Positions 35,946 to 48,860 of a DNA stretch of 64,000 bases are shown piece after piece. Each line of letters starts with the position of its first letter. Position 1 is the first letter of the stretch. Origin of the DNA: Bigelowiella natans CCMP2755 (lineage: Eukaryota; Cercozoa; Chlorarachniophyceae); assembly GCA_000320545.1 (NCBI GenBank), contig ADNK01000096.1:81001-145000 (forward strand), given 5' to 3'. The notes beneath the pieces are model-generated. The model saw nothing but the letters and a program-made list of their open reading frames with translations, was not told the DNA's origin and made no database searches. Made by a program: the position numbers and the translations under genes.

Positions 35946-38395
35946 AGAAAGAGAGTCAGAGAGAGAGACAGGGAGAGAGAGTCAGAGAGAGAGAGAGAGA
36001 AATGATCATATTATTCTCAGGAACAGTGTAAAAGAATCTTCTATCGTCATGATGGATGGGAAAAAGGCACCTACGATGGCAGAGCTAGGCCTTCCTACGG
36101 GGTTCAAGCATGAGAATAGAACCGCTCAGCACCTGGCATTTCTCAATCTACTGAAGAATAACAAAACTAAAGACTTTTTAGTCTGCGACCCGATGCCCTT
36201 GGATGTTCAGCCAGATCCTGGAATTCTAGTGTCGGATGCAGGAATAAAAAATGTGAGCGGTAAGATGCACAGATTTCAACATCTCCACTGCAGATATCTG
36301 ATTGTGATCTGATGTAGAAATGCGAACGGCGATTGGCTGGCGCCTGAAATCGGCATTTCTTGAAGGGTGTGAACTATACGACATATCTCCAATACCGGCT
36401 GTGGAGTCTCTGGTACTACTTGAGAGAATAATCTATTTGTTTGATTGACGCTGGTCTGAATTCACATCGCAATATATCAGTTCGGCGACGTATACGATGT
36501 GGCGAAGAATGCAATTCCAGACGGGAGGGATGGAATAAGGGTCGTCACGCACATAAAGCTCAGTGGTAGTTCTTCTTTGCTTCGAAAATATAACAATTGG
36601 GTAAGAGGTACAGAATGAAATCAGTAATGGAAGTCACCCCACCCGAGCAGATCGCGGGAATGTTGAACAAGAAATCACAGCTCAGATGAAAGCAACATTG
36701 AAGCGAACCCACCTCTCCTATGTGGATGTAGCAGTCTTACACTGGCCGAAGACACTCAACGAAACAGTAGGAGAGATCTAATAGCATGTAAACTCTGCGA
36801 TACTAATTACTGTCTACTACAGGAAATTACGAAAGCTTGGGGCATCATGGAGGATCTGTAAGCCTCGCAAATTTTTGATGTGATGTTTATTCAATCCGAT
36901 TTATGCACGATGACTTAAATTAGCTACCGCAAGAACCTGGCAAGATCCATTGGTATCTTCGGCGTTCCTAAAGACCTTGCAAGGTTTTTAGATCACCGCC
37001 CAATCAGGTGATGATAATAATGGCCAAGTTCCAAACTAATCGTAATGTTCAGGGGGAAAAGTTCATATTCGTCTTCCTGCTCCTCCACCTCCTCCTCCTC
37101 CTCCTCTGGCCCACCCCTCTTCATTGTTGTGTCATTCAGACCAATGTTACTAGCTTTGGATTCTCGCTACGGCTTTGTTTCTGAGCAAGAGTTGGGATCT
37201 CAGGAGCTCAAGTGGACTCAGGTGTGAGTTGTTAGCTATCCGTGCCTTCGCCAAATCATTCATTATGGGGACTCGTTCGTTGTTGTTTCAATATCAAGCC
37301 AAATGGTAACATTTTGGAGAGCTACCGACGTATCGGAATCATTAGTATTCCTATTTAACCGTGATTTCGGACTAAGACTCATCGGTGTTTTCCGTTGAAT
37401 TTGGGGATCCCCTAACGAAGCAGTATATGTAACTTCATCATCGTATAGGTTGCTGTGACCCTACCTGTGTCCAAGAGGAGGCTGCCACCCCCCATTCCAG
37501 CTATAGCTCGTGATTTGATGTTGGAGTCCACCATGGATCTTGTTCGAGCGGCCAGTATGGGAATAAACGTTGCCACTTTTCACCCGATCCAAGGTAGTAT
37601 TAGTGGGCTTCCTTGCAGCCTGGGAGTGACAGCAGTCAATAAGATCTGAAAAGATGTTGAGATTATGAGGATGATGATGATGACGACGACGATAATGATG
37701 ATGGTAAAATCAACCACGGGCAAATCTCCCAGCGGAAAGTTGCGCTTTTGTTCATGCATGGTAAATTTACACTCCCCTAAAGATAAGTGGTATTCGCAGA
37801 TATAAGCAACATTACAATTCTAACCTGGAGGACAAGACTTGCTGGTAGTGTTACCTCGTCCACTGATGAAACTCAAAGTCTCCGCATTAACAACGTGTGT
37901 TCCTATAGGTATGCGCGCCAGGGAGGAGGACCTCGAGCAGGTGGTCAAGGCCTACGGACGCCCGGTATCCTCCTCCTCCTCCCTACGATCTTGTATATTT
38001 ATGATTCTCTTCTGAAGTGCATTGGATGAAACATGCACACAGATGCGCCATCGGCTCTTCGACGCAATGGCAAGACTTCTTCCTCTTCTCGCGACAATAG
38101 CGCTGCTTCAGACGAAGGAGTTCGGGACCACAATCGCCAGTAAGGATTGAATTGATTCCCCTGTCCTCCTTCCCATCAGCTGCTTGAAGTTAGTTGTTAT
38201 TCGGTAACCTTTACCAGACATCCCACTAGTTGAGTCTTCTCGCACTTTTGCGAGCAAGATCACTCGAACTGTTTTCCCGGCGCTCTGCTCATCCGCCAAA
38301 TTTCAGAATCAGTTAGCAATTCTGACGATATTTTCAGGTCAACACCCATAGCATTGCAGTCGGTATTAGATAGCGAAGTCTCTCTCTACACGTGA
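35381..38395 (+). CDS. Aldo/keto reductase-like protein with signal peptide (13 exons)
   Basis: Aldo/keto reductases reduce carbonyls with NADPH. Exons phase exactly: 35381-35784, 36021-36259, 36318-36412, 36481-36565, 36651-36766, 36823-36857, 36924-37007, 37053-37221, 37449-37593, 37800-37844, 37909-37964, 38043-38139 and 38307-38395. The N-terminus has a hydrophobic segment (RIFLAVALLASNTLAENA) like a signal peptide, then a basic linker. The AKR barrel shows FGDVYDVAKNAIP, RVVTHIKLS (place of the catalytic Lys), LSYVDVAVLHWP (catalytic His), EITKAWGIMEDLYRKNLARS, SIGIFGVPKDLA and the late helix STPIALQSVLDSE. A Ser run coded by TCC triplets is inserted near 37060-37115. The frame stops at SLYT, just where the family normally continues with a VGMRR-type helix, so the C-terminus is short or an exon was missed. 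Secretory or plastid targeting is inferred from the leader; substrate unknown. Confidence 0.78.
35870..36000. repeat. Compound (CA)n(GA)n microsatellite in AKR intron 1
   Basis: CA run followed by about 100 bases of GA with interruptions, ending 20 bases before the acceptor at 36020. Confidence 0.95.
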
Positions 38396-39894
38396 TGCTC
38401 TAATAGTGCAGTATAGTCCATGATTTACGTGTTTCCTGATTGTTAAAGTAGCAGACCCATGAACTGCTGCGTCTGCGAAAGTCTTATTCATTCTTTCCTT
38501 TAATTATTTAATATATTTCATGAGGAGGCTCAACACCAAGCTTGCGCACTGAATGTACACTACATGCGTCTCACGGCAATTCACGTTCAAGATTTTCTTT
38601 CTTTTTTTTGACAATTAGGCGCGTTTATCCTTGACCAAATTCTCCCACAAACTCGTCTTCTTCCAAGATCTCTTGCAACTGCCCCGGCATTGTCCTCTAC
38701 GACCCTTCTACTCTATTTCCTATTTCTACATTCCAGGCAAACAAATACTGATTTTTCCCAAATCTGTGAAACGGTTCTCCTGAAAGCAAGTTTATTGAGT
38801 AATTATGCATCTAGCACAATGAGTGGAGGCTTTAAGTACTTTAAGGACAGATGCTCATCTTACTTTCGATGTGCAGAGGGGTTGGTACATCACTCTTTAT
38901 CTAAAATCTTAGACTCGGAAATCATGAAGAAGATGAAAGTTGGGAGAGGTGTATCCATCCCGTCACTACAAGGAAAGCAAATATAGAAATTTTTCCCTAT
39001 CATGGCGAGCTGGGATGCGGACGTGAGTTGTAAATTTTGTTTACATGGCCGCTGTTACTCCAAAACGTTTATAATTTCTTGAAATAATTGTAACAAATAA
39101 AGTGTAGTCTCAGCTAGAGATTTGGTTGTTTCCATAATCAACATGCTCTGCAGCTTCTGTATGTTCAATAACTCTAGATAACGAGCTTGGCTACAGACAG
39201 TTTGTGGCATGTATTACTACATGCAAGCACATAGCATTATGATGTCTTGTGTTGAGATGTCAGAAACCACGCCACCGTGAAGTTACGGCGCGCTACGCAA
39301 GCGGATGATCATCGATCGATATCACGGTCTAGTTTCTTCGAACGTGCGTAGACAATTAGTTGTGTCCATGTGTGCATTTACAAGTATTTTTTATGCTCTA
39401 CATTGTGCATGTGTGCAGCGGTCTCGTATCGCACACAATAGTGCACCTGCATGCAAGAGTGTTATAGTGTCATGAGCAGCTAGTACGTGGGCGCTGCTGA
39501 CTTATTGGCACATTCTGGCATGCGACGCTAGATGGCATGCTGTGTCACGCGTCTAGGCGTGTAACTAGCGCTCAAAGACGACACGGTCATAGGTACGATG
39601 ACCAACGCTATGTGTATGTACACACATGGCTGGCAGCACAAATGCATGTAAATCACTAAATCACATGCTGATCGACCGACACGCGATCGATACTGTAAAG
39701 ATACGGTATCACATGGAGACGCAAAGTCAACTTTAGATAACATTGCCTTTACATATCATCAAGATATTTTTGTCGCACTGCTGCCATGCAAGTTTTTGGA
39801 CATCCATAAAATTTTCAGCCTAAAGTAACTATCAGGAAGAATAATGAGCTACTTTATACATTTTTATTACCCATTCAAAGTTTTACATCTATCC
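38396..39894. other. Intergenic region with one possible exon
   Basis: An open frame from about 38622 (after a CAATTAG acceptor) to 38986 codes for a hydrophobic then basic segment (LLLYFLFLH, later FKYFKDRCSSYF). It could be an alternative 3' exon of the AKR gene, since its phase also fits the exon ending at 38139, or it could be noise. From 39150 to 39800 the DNA is GCATG/TGCA-rich and non-coding. Confidence 0.35.
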
Positions 39895-41283
39895 TCACAT
39901 GTCATCATAATGTATCGCCCCTAGCTTGAAGACTAAGAATCCAGTTCCCGCCATCAGAAAAGCTATCGTTAAGAAGCTGAGAATCAAACTAAAGGAGACA
40001 CTTTTATACCACGGAGCGGAAGACTTTGCGAATTCAGAGATCTCTTCGACGGCAGTTGGCTGCGCTTGTGTTGGAAATCCTTGATCAAAAGGACTGTTTT
40101 TCTTTTGGAAATCAGCTGCTAATTGGTCGAACGGGTTCGAAGGATCGTTGAATGGATCGGAGGGGGCGGTATCAGCAAATGGAGATGAAGCTGTAGTTTG
40201 GGCAAAAGGCGATGCACTTCCCTCGAAAGGAGACTTTTTGGTTTCAGGGAATGGCGATCCACTGCCTTCGAAGGGTGACTTCTTACTATCGGCAAATGGT
40301 GATACTGTTGTTTCTGAGGTCTCAAATGGACTCACTGAAATTCAAACAGAAGTAAGTAAGTTTCAATCTTTAAACTAACTTTATTGATGAATTACCTCTT
40401 GTTTTCTCTGCTTCCCTCTTCAAAGATTCGGCAGACACAGGGGCTCCAATTTCACCTTCCGCGGCCCGGAAGCTTGATTCGGATATCCGTTTTTTTTCGT
40501 CATCGTCCTTGTCAACAACCTCATAATCAGGTCGATCCTCGAGACCTTCCACATCTTCATTGAAAAGCCTGTAACGTAGCACATACGTAATCATTGGAGA
40601 TTGATGGGCGAAGATTATTTACTTTCTGCGTGCAACATTGGTGTTATTACTTTTTAAAGTCCTTTCGATCCCTTTGGATGAGTCGCCAGACTTCTGCAGC
40701 TCCCTCGTCTTCCGAAAATTTTGCTGCATAGATTTTTGTTGAGGTACCAGGCCTTGCACACCCAAGTCTCCTCGGGCTTCTTGCAGTCCTTGTCCACCGA
40801 AATTGTGACGGAACAGATGATCTAGAACGAAATGATCGAATTGGAGAGGAGAGCGTTGCGAGAGGGAAAATCGAAATAAGGAGAACAGCCCGGAGTACCC
40901 CGCCTCTTACGGGCGACTCGTGAATACGGGACTCCATTCCCAGCGGAGCAACGAGGATTGGGCGATTTTTCAGCATGCGTCTTGTGTATTACATTACCGC
41001 ATCAAAACTAATGAAGGCATTTTTATTTGCCTCCTTCAGCGCAGTTCTCGTCAGAAAGTCCAGCTTTTCTATGTCGCAGATAAATTTGAGAGAGTTCTTG
41101 TGAAAGAATTATTGCCACCCAAAAGAAGTATCCGGATCTTCAACGTCACTGACCGTCATTTTGAGATGAAGTCCGGATTCTCAGGAAGAATACCGTAACT
41201 CGCTGTTGTCGTACTCACCTTTTCAGAAAATACGCGAAATTTCCATCGGAGCGCATAGCTACTATTTTCAGCTTGGTTTTTCG
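39895..41283 (-). CDS. Tail-anchored protein with SPF/DPF/NPF repeats; one-base frameshift; 5' end incomplete
   Basis: Exons on the minus strand: 41283-41219 (NSSYALRWKFRVFSEK), 41096-40998 (FICDIEKLDFLTRTALKEAN), 40821-40651, 40568-40396 (LFNEDVEGLEDRPDYEVVDK) and 40334-39895. The last exon has repeated SPF motifs (TVSPFADSKKSPFEGSGSPF), then DPFNDPSNPFDQL, and ends with one strong membrane helix (FSLILSFLTIAFLMAGTGFL) about 12 residues from the C-terminus, so the protein is tail-anchored. DPF and NPF motifs bind AP2 ear and EH domains in endocytic proteins; a trafficking role is inferred. In exon 40821-40651 the first half reads in one frame (TISVDKDCKKPEETWVCKAW) and the second half in another (KIYAAKFSEDEGAAEVWRLI). 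The switch is at an AAAAA run (40733-40737); all phases close if one A is absent. The fold of the N-terminal part recalls PH/RanBD-like domains, but this is weak. An upstream exon near 41.49-41.53 kb is likely. Confidence 0.65.
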
Positions 41284-42066
41284 CTGAGAAAATTCATAGG
41301 AGCACCTCCTCTCCTGAATTTATCGTATAATATTTCCTTTTTAACAAGTCGTTTAAAATAAATTGAGAACTTTTTTTTTCGGATGTAGACGTCGATGGGC
41401 TAAGGGTGAATCTGGTTAGACCTAGATCACTGGCGCTTCAATTCAAGCAGAGAGTAGTTCAGAAGAAATAGGCAGAATCGACGCTTTTTCTTGATAAAAT
41501 AGCCTATATTTTCACCTTTTAGCTGTTCGAAAATGATATCCGAAAGCACTTCGCCACATCGCTTGGCCCTTCAACCCACCCCAGCTCCAACCTTGCACAA
41601 ACGCTTTGCCACCTCACTTGGGACACGAAACCGACGAGTTCGATCCCAAAAAGGCCCCCCTTCCAAAAACCTTCTCCCTAGCGTTGTATGAGCAATCAGC
41701 TGTCTAATTCTTCAACCCCGAAATTTGTGAGAAAAGAATTAAGGACAGCCAGCCGACAAGACAATAAACAGAATGGTATGAGTATAACATAATGGCTGAG
41801 TTTCTTATTTCACAAGTTCTGAAAGATCAATTTTCCCCCACTTCATAAACCGTATGCATAGGTGAGCGTTCACAAGTGCAGTCACGTTCGAAGCATGGTA
41901 ATAATTTAATGATGAAACATTGTGATACATCCTGCTGCTACACATGTGATTTATGGATGTAATGGATATAAAATAAGGATACGTGTGTAATTGTAAACGT
42001 GATAATATTTAGGCTCTCGGTGGAAACCACGAGCCAGTGCGAAACCGAACACTTCCCACGTGACAG
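41284..42066. other. Region between divergent genes
   Basis: Probably holds 5' exons of both neighbours. A minus-strand candidate exon (EVLSDIIFEQLK) ends at a GTGAAAAT donor near 41515. A plus-strand ATG frame (41531-41690) is open but does not match the phase of the RING gene exon. Nothing else recognised. Confidence 0.35.
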
Positions 42067-44183
42067 GATCCTCATCCCGACAGCAAAAGAACACTCCCCA
42101 AAATGCTCCCCCCCGAGGAAAGTCTGCTCGTAAGAAGAATATTCCGAGAGGAGGAAAAAATCATGGAGGAGGAGGACGAGGAAGAGGAAGAGGACGAGGA
42201 CGAGGACGAGGGAACTGGAGGGAACGCAAGAAAAAATCTTCGATTGAGACATCTGTGCCACCTTTGCCTCCAGAGGAGATTCGCATGGTCGAGTACTCGA
42301 TGGATTCACGAAGAGAATGGAAAAGACCAAATGGAAATGAAAATCACGTTCCAAGACAGGGAAGGAACTTAGCTCATCTCGTGAACTTCACGTATGGAGA
42401 AACGCGACCACAACCACATTATCGTCGTCACACCAGGACGCGTAAGCAACCTCGGACTGTTGTTCCATTCGACAAGGATAGGTTTGTCCAGTCAAACTAC
42501 CGCTTCATTGTGGATAGCAACAAGTGCGATGTCGATAAATGCCGAAATGACCCTGATTATGCAGTCGATTGGAATGTTGTGGAAGAAGTCATCTGCACCT
42601 CGACCACGGTTCCGAGCTGCACCATCTGCATGGACGAACCCATATGTCCGAAGATGACAAAGTGTGGTCATGTTTTCTGCTGGACCTGTCTCTTGCAATA
42701 CATGAGCTCCGGGAAGCAAACCTGGAAACGATGCCCGTTATGTTTTGAGAGCGTGTACCCGAACGCTCTCAAAAGTGTCCGATACGATGTGGTGCGGAAT
42801 TGTGAGGTAGGTCAGAGGTTGAGTTTTGCTTTGGTAGAGCGCCCGAGATGGAGCACCATGCCTAAGTGGGACTCGGATCCAAAATCATTTGAGGTAATCG
42901 CAATGGAGGATCCACTCAAATCTTCCCCCCTACACCGTGTGACGGCAACGGAGAATATCATTCCTATTCTCAGTAAGGAGCAATCGCAGCTTGTTGCATT
43001 GCGGAGGAAAATCCTAGAGTCGGAAAACATGGTTGAGCGTGCGGACATGTCAAGAGTCTTACCATTTATTGAGACTGCGTTGGATCAAATTCAAAAACGT
43101 TCTGCAACGTGGTGCAAGGAGCATACGAACCAGAATTCGTGCCTTAAAGTCAACCCTCTCAGTGTGTACAGGCCTGAGCTGGACGCGTGGGGTGCTGATG
43201 AAGAAAGTGGTGCTGCGGAGACCAAAGCCTCCACACCTGCAAAACCCAAATCAAAACTCTCGGCCTCTGCCCCTGAATGGAAGCCAGCCCCTAAGCGACA
43301 GGCTAAGAATGGAAGTTCTTACTTTTACTACCAGGCCGCCGACGGGCAACAGATTTTCCTTCATGGAGTGAACTACCGTTGTCTGCTGCATGAGCACAAG
43401 GATGTGGATGGAATTCCGAACAAATTCACCGCGGCAAAGATTTTATTTAAGGAGCGCTTCCCTATTACTGAGGAAACTCGAGGCAAGTATAAGTTCTTGG
43501 GGCATCTCCCTCTGACTACGGAGGTTACGGTGTGTTTCATTGATATGAAGGGTCTGGTTTCCTCCGAGACTTTGAAGCAATTTCGTGAACCACTTCTAAA
43601 TCAGAAAAAGAAAATAATGAAATTGAAAAAAGCTCAGCGATTAGAGACGGAGAGAAAGAAGAAACACGACCGTATGATACAGCAAGCGCCGCTCCTTGAT
43701 ATGCTATTCAAAAATTCAAATTATGCTGTCGAGTCTCAATCACCCGAGCTCGTTGCCTTCGATGAAGCGGCATTCCCAGATTTGGTCGATGCGAAACTTT
43801 CTGATGGAGAGCGAAGCACTCCAAGTAGCTCTCCTGTGATAACGGGCTTCAAAGACGTGCTCCAGAAAGGGTATGTAGAGAAGGACTGGCCTACTCTTTT
43901 AAGTGCCATGGCACCTCCCGCTACTACTGGATATGCTCCCCCAGATAATGGTCGGAGCATCTTAAAGCAGCGAGATAGCGGCAGCATACCACAGACAGCG
44001 AGCCGCTGGCCAAGGGGAGGAACCACCAATGTTGCCCCTTCGCCGCAAAGTGCATTATGGCCTCGGAACAACCCTCCTCCAACCTCTGCAACTTCTACAT
44101 CAGCTTCTTCGCAACCTCCTTTGATCAAACTCACAAAGAAACAGAAGAAGTCAAGGAAGAAAAAGATTCTGCTTTTAGCTTAG
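42067..44183 (+). CDS. RNF10: RING-finger protein of the RNF10/Mag2 family
   Basis: An E3-ligase-type protein; RNF10 and yeast Mag2 act in ribosome quality control by marking small-subunit proteins. One long exon starts at an acceptor (CACGTGACAG) at 42066 and runs to TAG 44181-44183; no in-frame ATG stands near its start, so a short 5' exon is missing. Order: basic Ser/Gln-rich start, Gly-Arg tract (GRGRGRGRGRG) coded by GGAC/GAGG repeats, the family block VDWNVVEEVICTSTTVPSC, the C3HC4 RING (CTICMDEP, KCGHVFCWTCLLQYM, KRCPLCFESV, about residues 185-230), then a long region with WKRCPLC-following LKSVR, an FYYQAADGQQIFLHGVNYRC segment and a second conserved block around HLPLTTEV. The C-terminus is Pro/Ser/Thr-rich and ends in a Lys-rich run. 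The RING spacing and the VDW block strongly match RNF10. Confidence 0.88.
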
Positions 44184-45149
44184 GTTTGAGACATCAGGAA
44201 AGCTTCGAACCCAGTCTACACGGGCGGGAAAATGATGCAAAACAAGTACATGAAATTATTGTTATGTACTTTTAGCGATAGATTCTAACGATTGTGGAGC
44301 ATAGTGTATTGTTTCCCTTGACTCCTCGCTTTGGCAGCTACCAACACTTATTGCTAAATATAGTCATTTTATATTTCATGGTATGCATGGCGATGCGCTG
44401 TTGCTACGCATCTGATAGCAGAGCAAAACATATGCAATATAGTCGAGCACGCGCGTAAACAACACATATGTGTGTATGAGACGGATGTAATGATGTAATT
44501 ATATATTTATTAGTCATTTTTGTCATAGCTTTAACGAAACTGCCATGCAAAGCAGCGGCTGCAGCGCCTAAATCTTTATAATTGTTGGTTTCTGTTGCAT
44601 GCTGGCATCGCATCATGCATGCATGCCAATAACAAGCACGATGCGTCCAGTTTACCCCTAGCCTGCTAGCCTGGCTAGCTGTTAAGCTCATCATCTAGTC
44701 ATGCTTGTGTTCGCGGGCGATTTCCTATATTTCAGTAGCAAACTATAGCTGCAAGCGTCTAAGCGGACCACGCTTTTATACACGTATAATACACGCCTGC
44801 AATTTCGTTCTGTAGCGTGACAGCAAGGCATGCATCATGAAGAGCGAGGCCCGCGCAGCAGGTACTGTACGTAAGCACGGTCTCTGCTACGTCGACATCA
44901 TCAATTGTCAATTGCGTCAATGAGATACACAATGACAGAACTCCTAATCAAGCCGACGACATTATCACTATTCCATATTATTAGGGTCGACATCTTTTAG
45001 TAACTTAAATGGCTAATATGGGGATCGATTGCAGGTCAAGGTGTACATGCACGAGCAGTAACGATGTGCGTACACAACACACAGAAATGTTTAACTTTTA
45101 GCTACGCGCAAGAGAATTTTCCTGTTCCCTCTAACATATCTACGACTGG
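44184..45149. other. Intergenic region between convergent genes, GCATGC-rich
   Basis: About 1 kb. 44380-44850 is dense in GCATGC, TGCATGCATGC and CTAGC words. No coding signal. Confidence 0.5.
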
Positions 45150-46283
<1,134 letters not shown>

Positions 46284-47549
46284 CGCTTTACTATATTACT
46301 TCGTAGGTTATTTTTCTTCGAGTATTATTTCGCAGCTCTAATACCAACAGCAAAGCTGCACTGGACAATGTCACACAGTGTGTCTTTTGGGCACGTACGT
46401 ACGCCACTTGTAGCGACGAATGAACAAGTAACCTAAATCGCTACCTGAAAACACAGAAAACAAACACTTCATCGTTCGATCGGGTCCAAAATAGAGGTGG
46501 CACTTCCACCATAAGATTCGCAAGTTATCTTCAAGTTCAAGAGAGCTAAATTAGTGCTTAAGGGACACACTCTTTCCTTTTGAAAGCTTCCAAACCGGAA
46601 AAAACACACACCACAGCGGCCTTTCATCTAGATAACTCATGCGCACGAACAGGTACATATTAGCATTCATCATATTCCGCACGCCCAGGAATGCAGTTTA
46701 TGTCCCGCAATTCAAATTCAAGGCAAACTCGTAAATGGACTCGTGAGTAGTAAGATGCCGAGTGAGGACCTCTAGTCTTGTGTCGGGCTGGGAGACTGGT
46801 TGTGGCTTGGGGAGGGGGAAGACGCCTCGTCAAAATAAAGGTGATTTTACAATAAAATATGGATTTTCTTCAAGTCGCAACAATGCAGGTCGATTCCTTT
46901 GCGTGCGCATGTATGTTCCGTTTATGTCTGGTTTCTTCTTTAAGGCGTGAAATAAGCTACGAATGTAGCCGCAAATGAGGAAATAAAATATATGCCGAAT
47001 TCTTTCTGCGACATACATATGTTCCCAAGCAGCTCTAGCAGCGAGGAGCCTCCAATGTTCTTGTCGGACGGCAATATTTTTTCTGAGCCGAGAAGGGAGG
47101 ATACATCACTCATGGGGATTCAGGGAGAGCGACATCACTAACGCGCTTCTGCATGAAGGGGAGACAACTTTTCTCTTGTACTGTACATTTTTTGGCTGTT
47201 AGACCTTGCTTTACCCCAGCTCTTGAGGATTTTCCGTCTAAAACATATCAGATAGAGGCCAATTCTGATCTATTTCTTTCCATTTGTCCGTTTTCAAAGG
47301 ATAGTTCTCGCTCCTACTCGTAGCCGTTTGAGTCTCAAAGATCTTATCCACGCTATCGAGAAAAGAAACTCAGACTGTATGTCTTCACGAGAAAACGTCC
47401 TTCACTTCTGACAAAACCGGAATCGGCAACTATCTCGTATGTGTGTCCTCCCCTAGCCTTTCCGACAACATCTCTTAGTTTTCTCTCACTAGTTTGTTGG
47501 TGAGAGTGCATTTGCTAGAGTGCGATCGAGAGCAATAAAACACTTTTGA
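46284..47549. other. Region between divergent genes, nothing recognised
   Basis: About 1.27 kb upstream of TIM17 and of the membrane-protein gene at 47.6 kb; it should contain both promoters. Open frames of about 60 codons occur but lack motifs. Confidence 0.4.
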
Positions 47550-48860
47550 TTGCAAGTAATGCTTGTAAGCGCCTCTGCAACTCGTTCCCGTTGGCACTGT
47601 GCATGCAATTCCTTGACTTCTTCCTTACATCCGTCTCGCAGATCTGTCCTAACGAACAGTGCAAAAAGAATGCCAGCGAGAACGGGGAGAAAGAGAAAGC
47701 TCCGCGTTGTGTCTGAAAATGCTCACGAAAGCTATGATGTAGAAGGGGGGATCAAACCTTATCAAGAGAAAGACATGGATGAAGAGGGACACTTCAGACA
47801 AATGTATCATCTAAGTCATCATACGATTTACTTAGTCTTTTCTAACATCGATTTTGGTTATACGATCGCAAGGTTGAAGCGAGCACTCACATTTGATGGC
47901 GTACTTTACGGCACATGGTTCATGGAGATTTTCTGCTCCTGTATGATTGGGTTCTACTGTATGAATCTGTCGGTAGACTTGGAAAAGGCTACTTGTGATT
48001 ATAGGTACTGAGTACCACGATTTTATAGAATTATTGCCGATTCACCTAATTGTGATTTTTCACGATCCTTTTGTACATTGTATCTTCATAGATGGGTGGA
48101 CGTTTTCAAATGGTACGGGATTTTGTCATACGTCAGCGCATTCTGCGTGGTACTTATTTATTTTCAGCCGTTCTCTTCTTACCTACAATGATCCTATATC
48201 ATTTCGTCTTTTACTACGAAAGAATTTAACTATCCACACTATTTCCCATTACATCCATTCCTAGGTGCTCCTGGTCGCAGCGCTGTATATAACTCCGGAA
48301 TGGGACACTGATGATCACGTTGTTGCAATGGTAATAAAAAAATTAAGTTAGCTGAAATAATACATTAGATAATTCCTTGATATGTTACGAATGCTGTTAT
48401 TTTTTTTCCTCAACCATCCCGGATATATTAAAATTTGGCCATCTATGTTCTCAGGGAAGCTGCTGTACATCCGTTGGTGCCTTGCTCGCGTTAATGTTTG
48501 CCACGCTATTTGTTACGCTGACTGATCCAAAGTGTACTGGAGAAGAAATTGTCGAGCGGGTCATTTATTTTTGTGCAATACAAACAAATCAACACATAAA
48601 GTCAGACCGGAGGTCGGCGAGAGTTGGAGATTCGGTATTTACGGCGAATAATATAATTGCTACTGAACAGGCATGGCTTGCTGTGGCTCTGCTGTGGACT
48701 TACTCAATATTCAGCTGCTGCTTGAGCGTTTGCTGCAGTAAGTGTAACGACATTACTAGTTAATCACTCCAATGCATACGCGGATTCTAATATATTTCTT
48801 GTTTTATCAGTGGGAAACGCAGCGGCTTTCCTTCAAAGAAGGGATTACGATAAGATTTAA
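47550..48860 (+). CDS. Four-helix membrane protein of unknown family (N-terminus uncertain)
   Basis: Exons from 48004 back to about 47880, then 48092-48149, 48265-48330, 48455-48737 and 48811-48860, join in phase. Four hydrophobic helices are seen: GTWFMEIFCSCMIGFYCMNL, VFKWYGILSYVSAFCVVLLV with its continuation VAALYIT, VGALLALMFATLFVTL and AWLAVALLWTYSIFSCCLSV. Loops carry Cys pairs (GSCCTS, DPKCTGEEI). The C-terminus is short and basic (GNAAAFLQRRDYDKI). This layout suggests a tetraspan protein, but no tetraspanin CCG signature is present, so no family is given. The part before the first helix, up to the ATG near 47550, is open but could contain an intron; another frame (CKKNASENGEKEKAPRC) is also plausible there. 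Confidence 0.6.

Noticed and set aside
41531-41691. ATG-started plus-strand frame as first exon of the RING gene
   Set aside because: Its available donors are phase 0, whereas the RING exon at 42067 needs phase 1; no support beyond being open.
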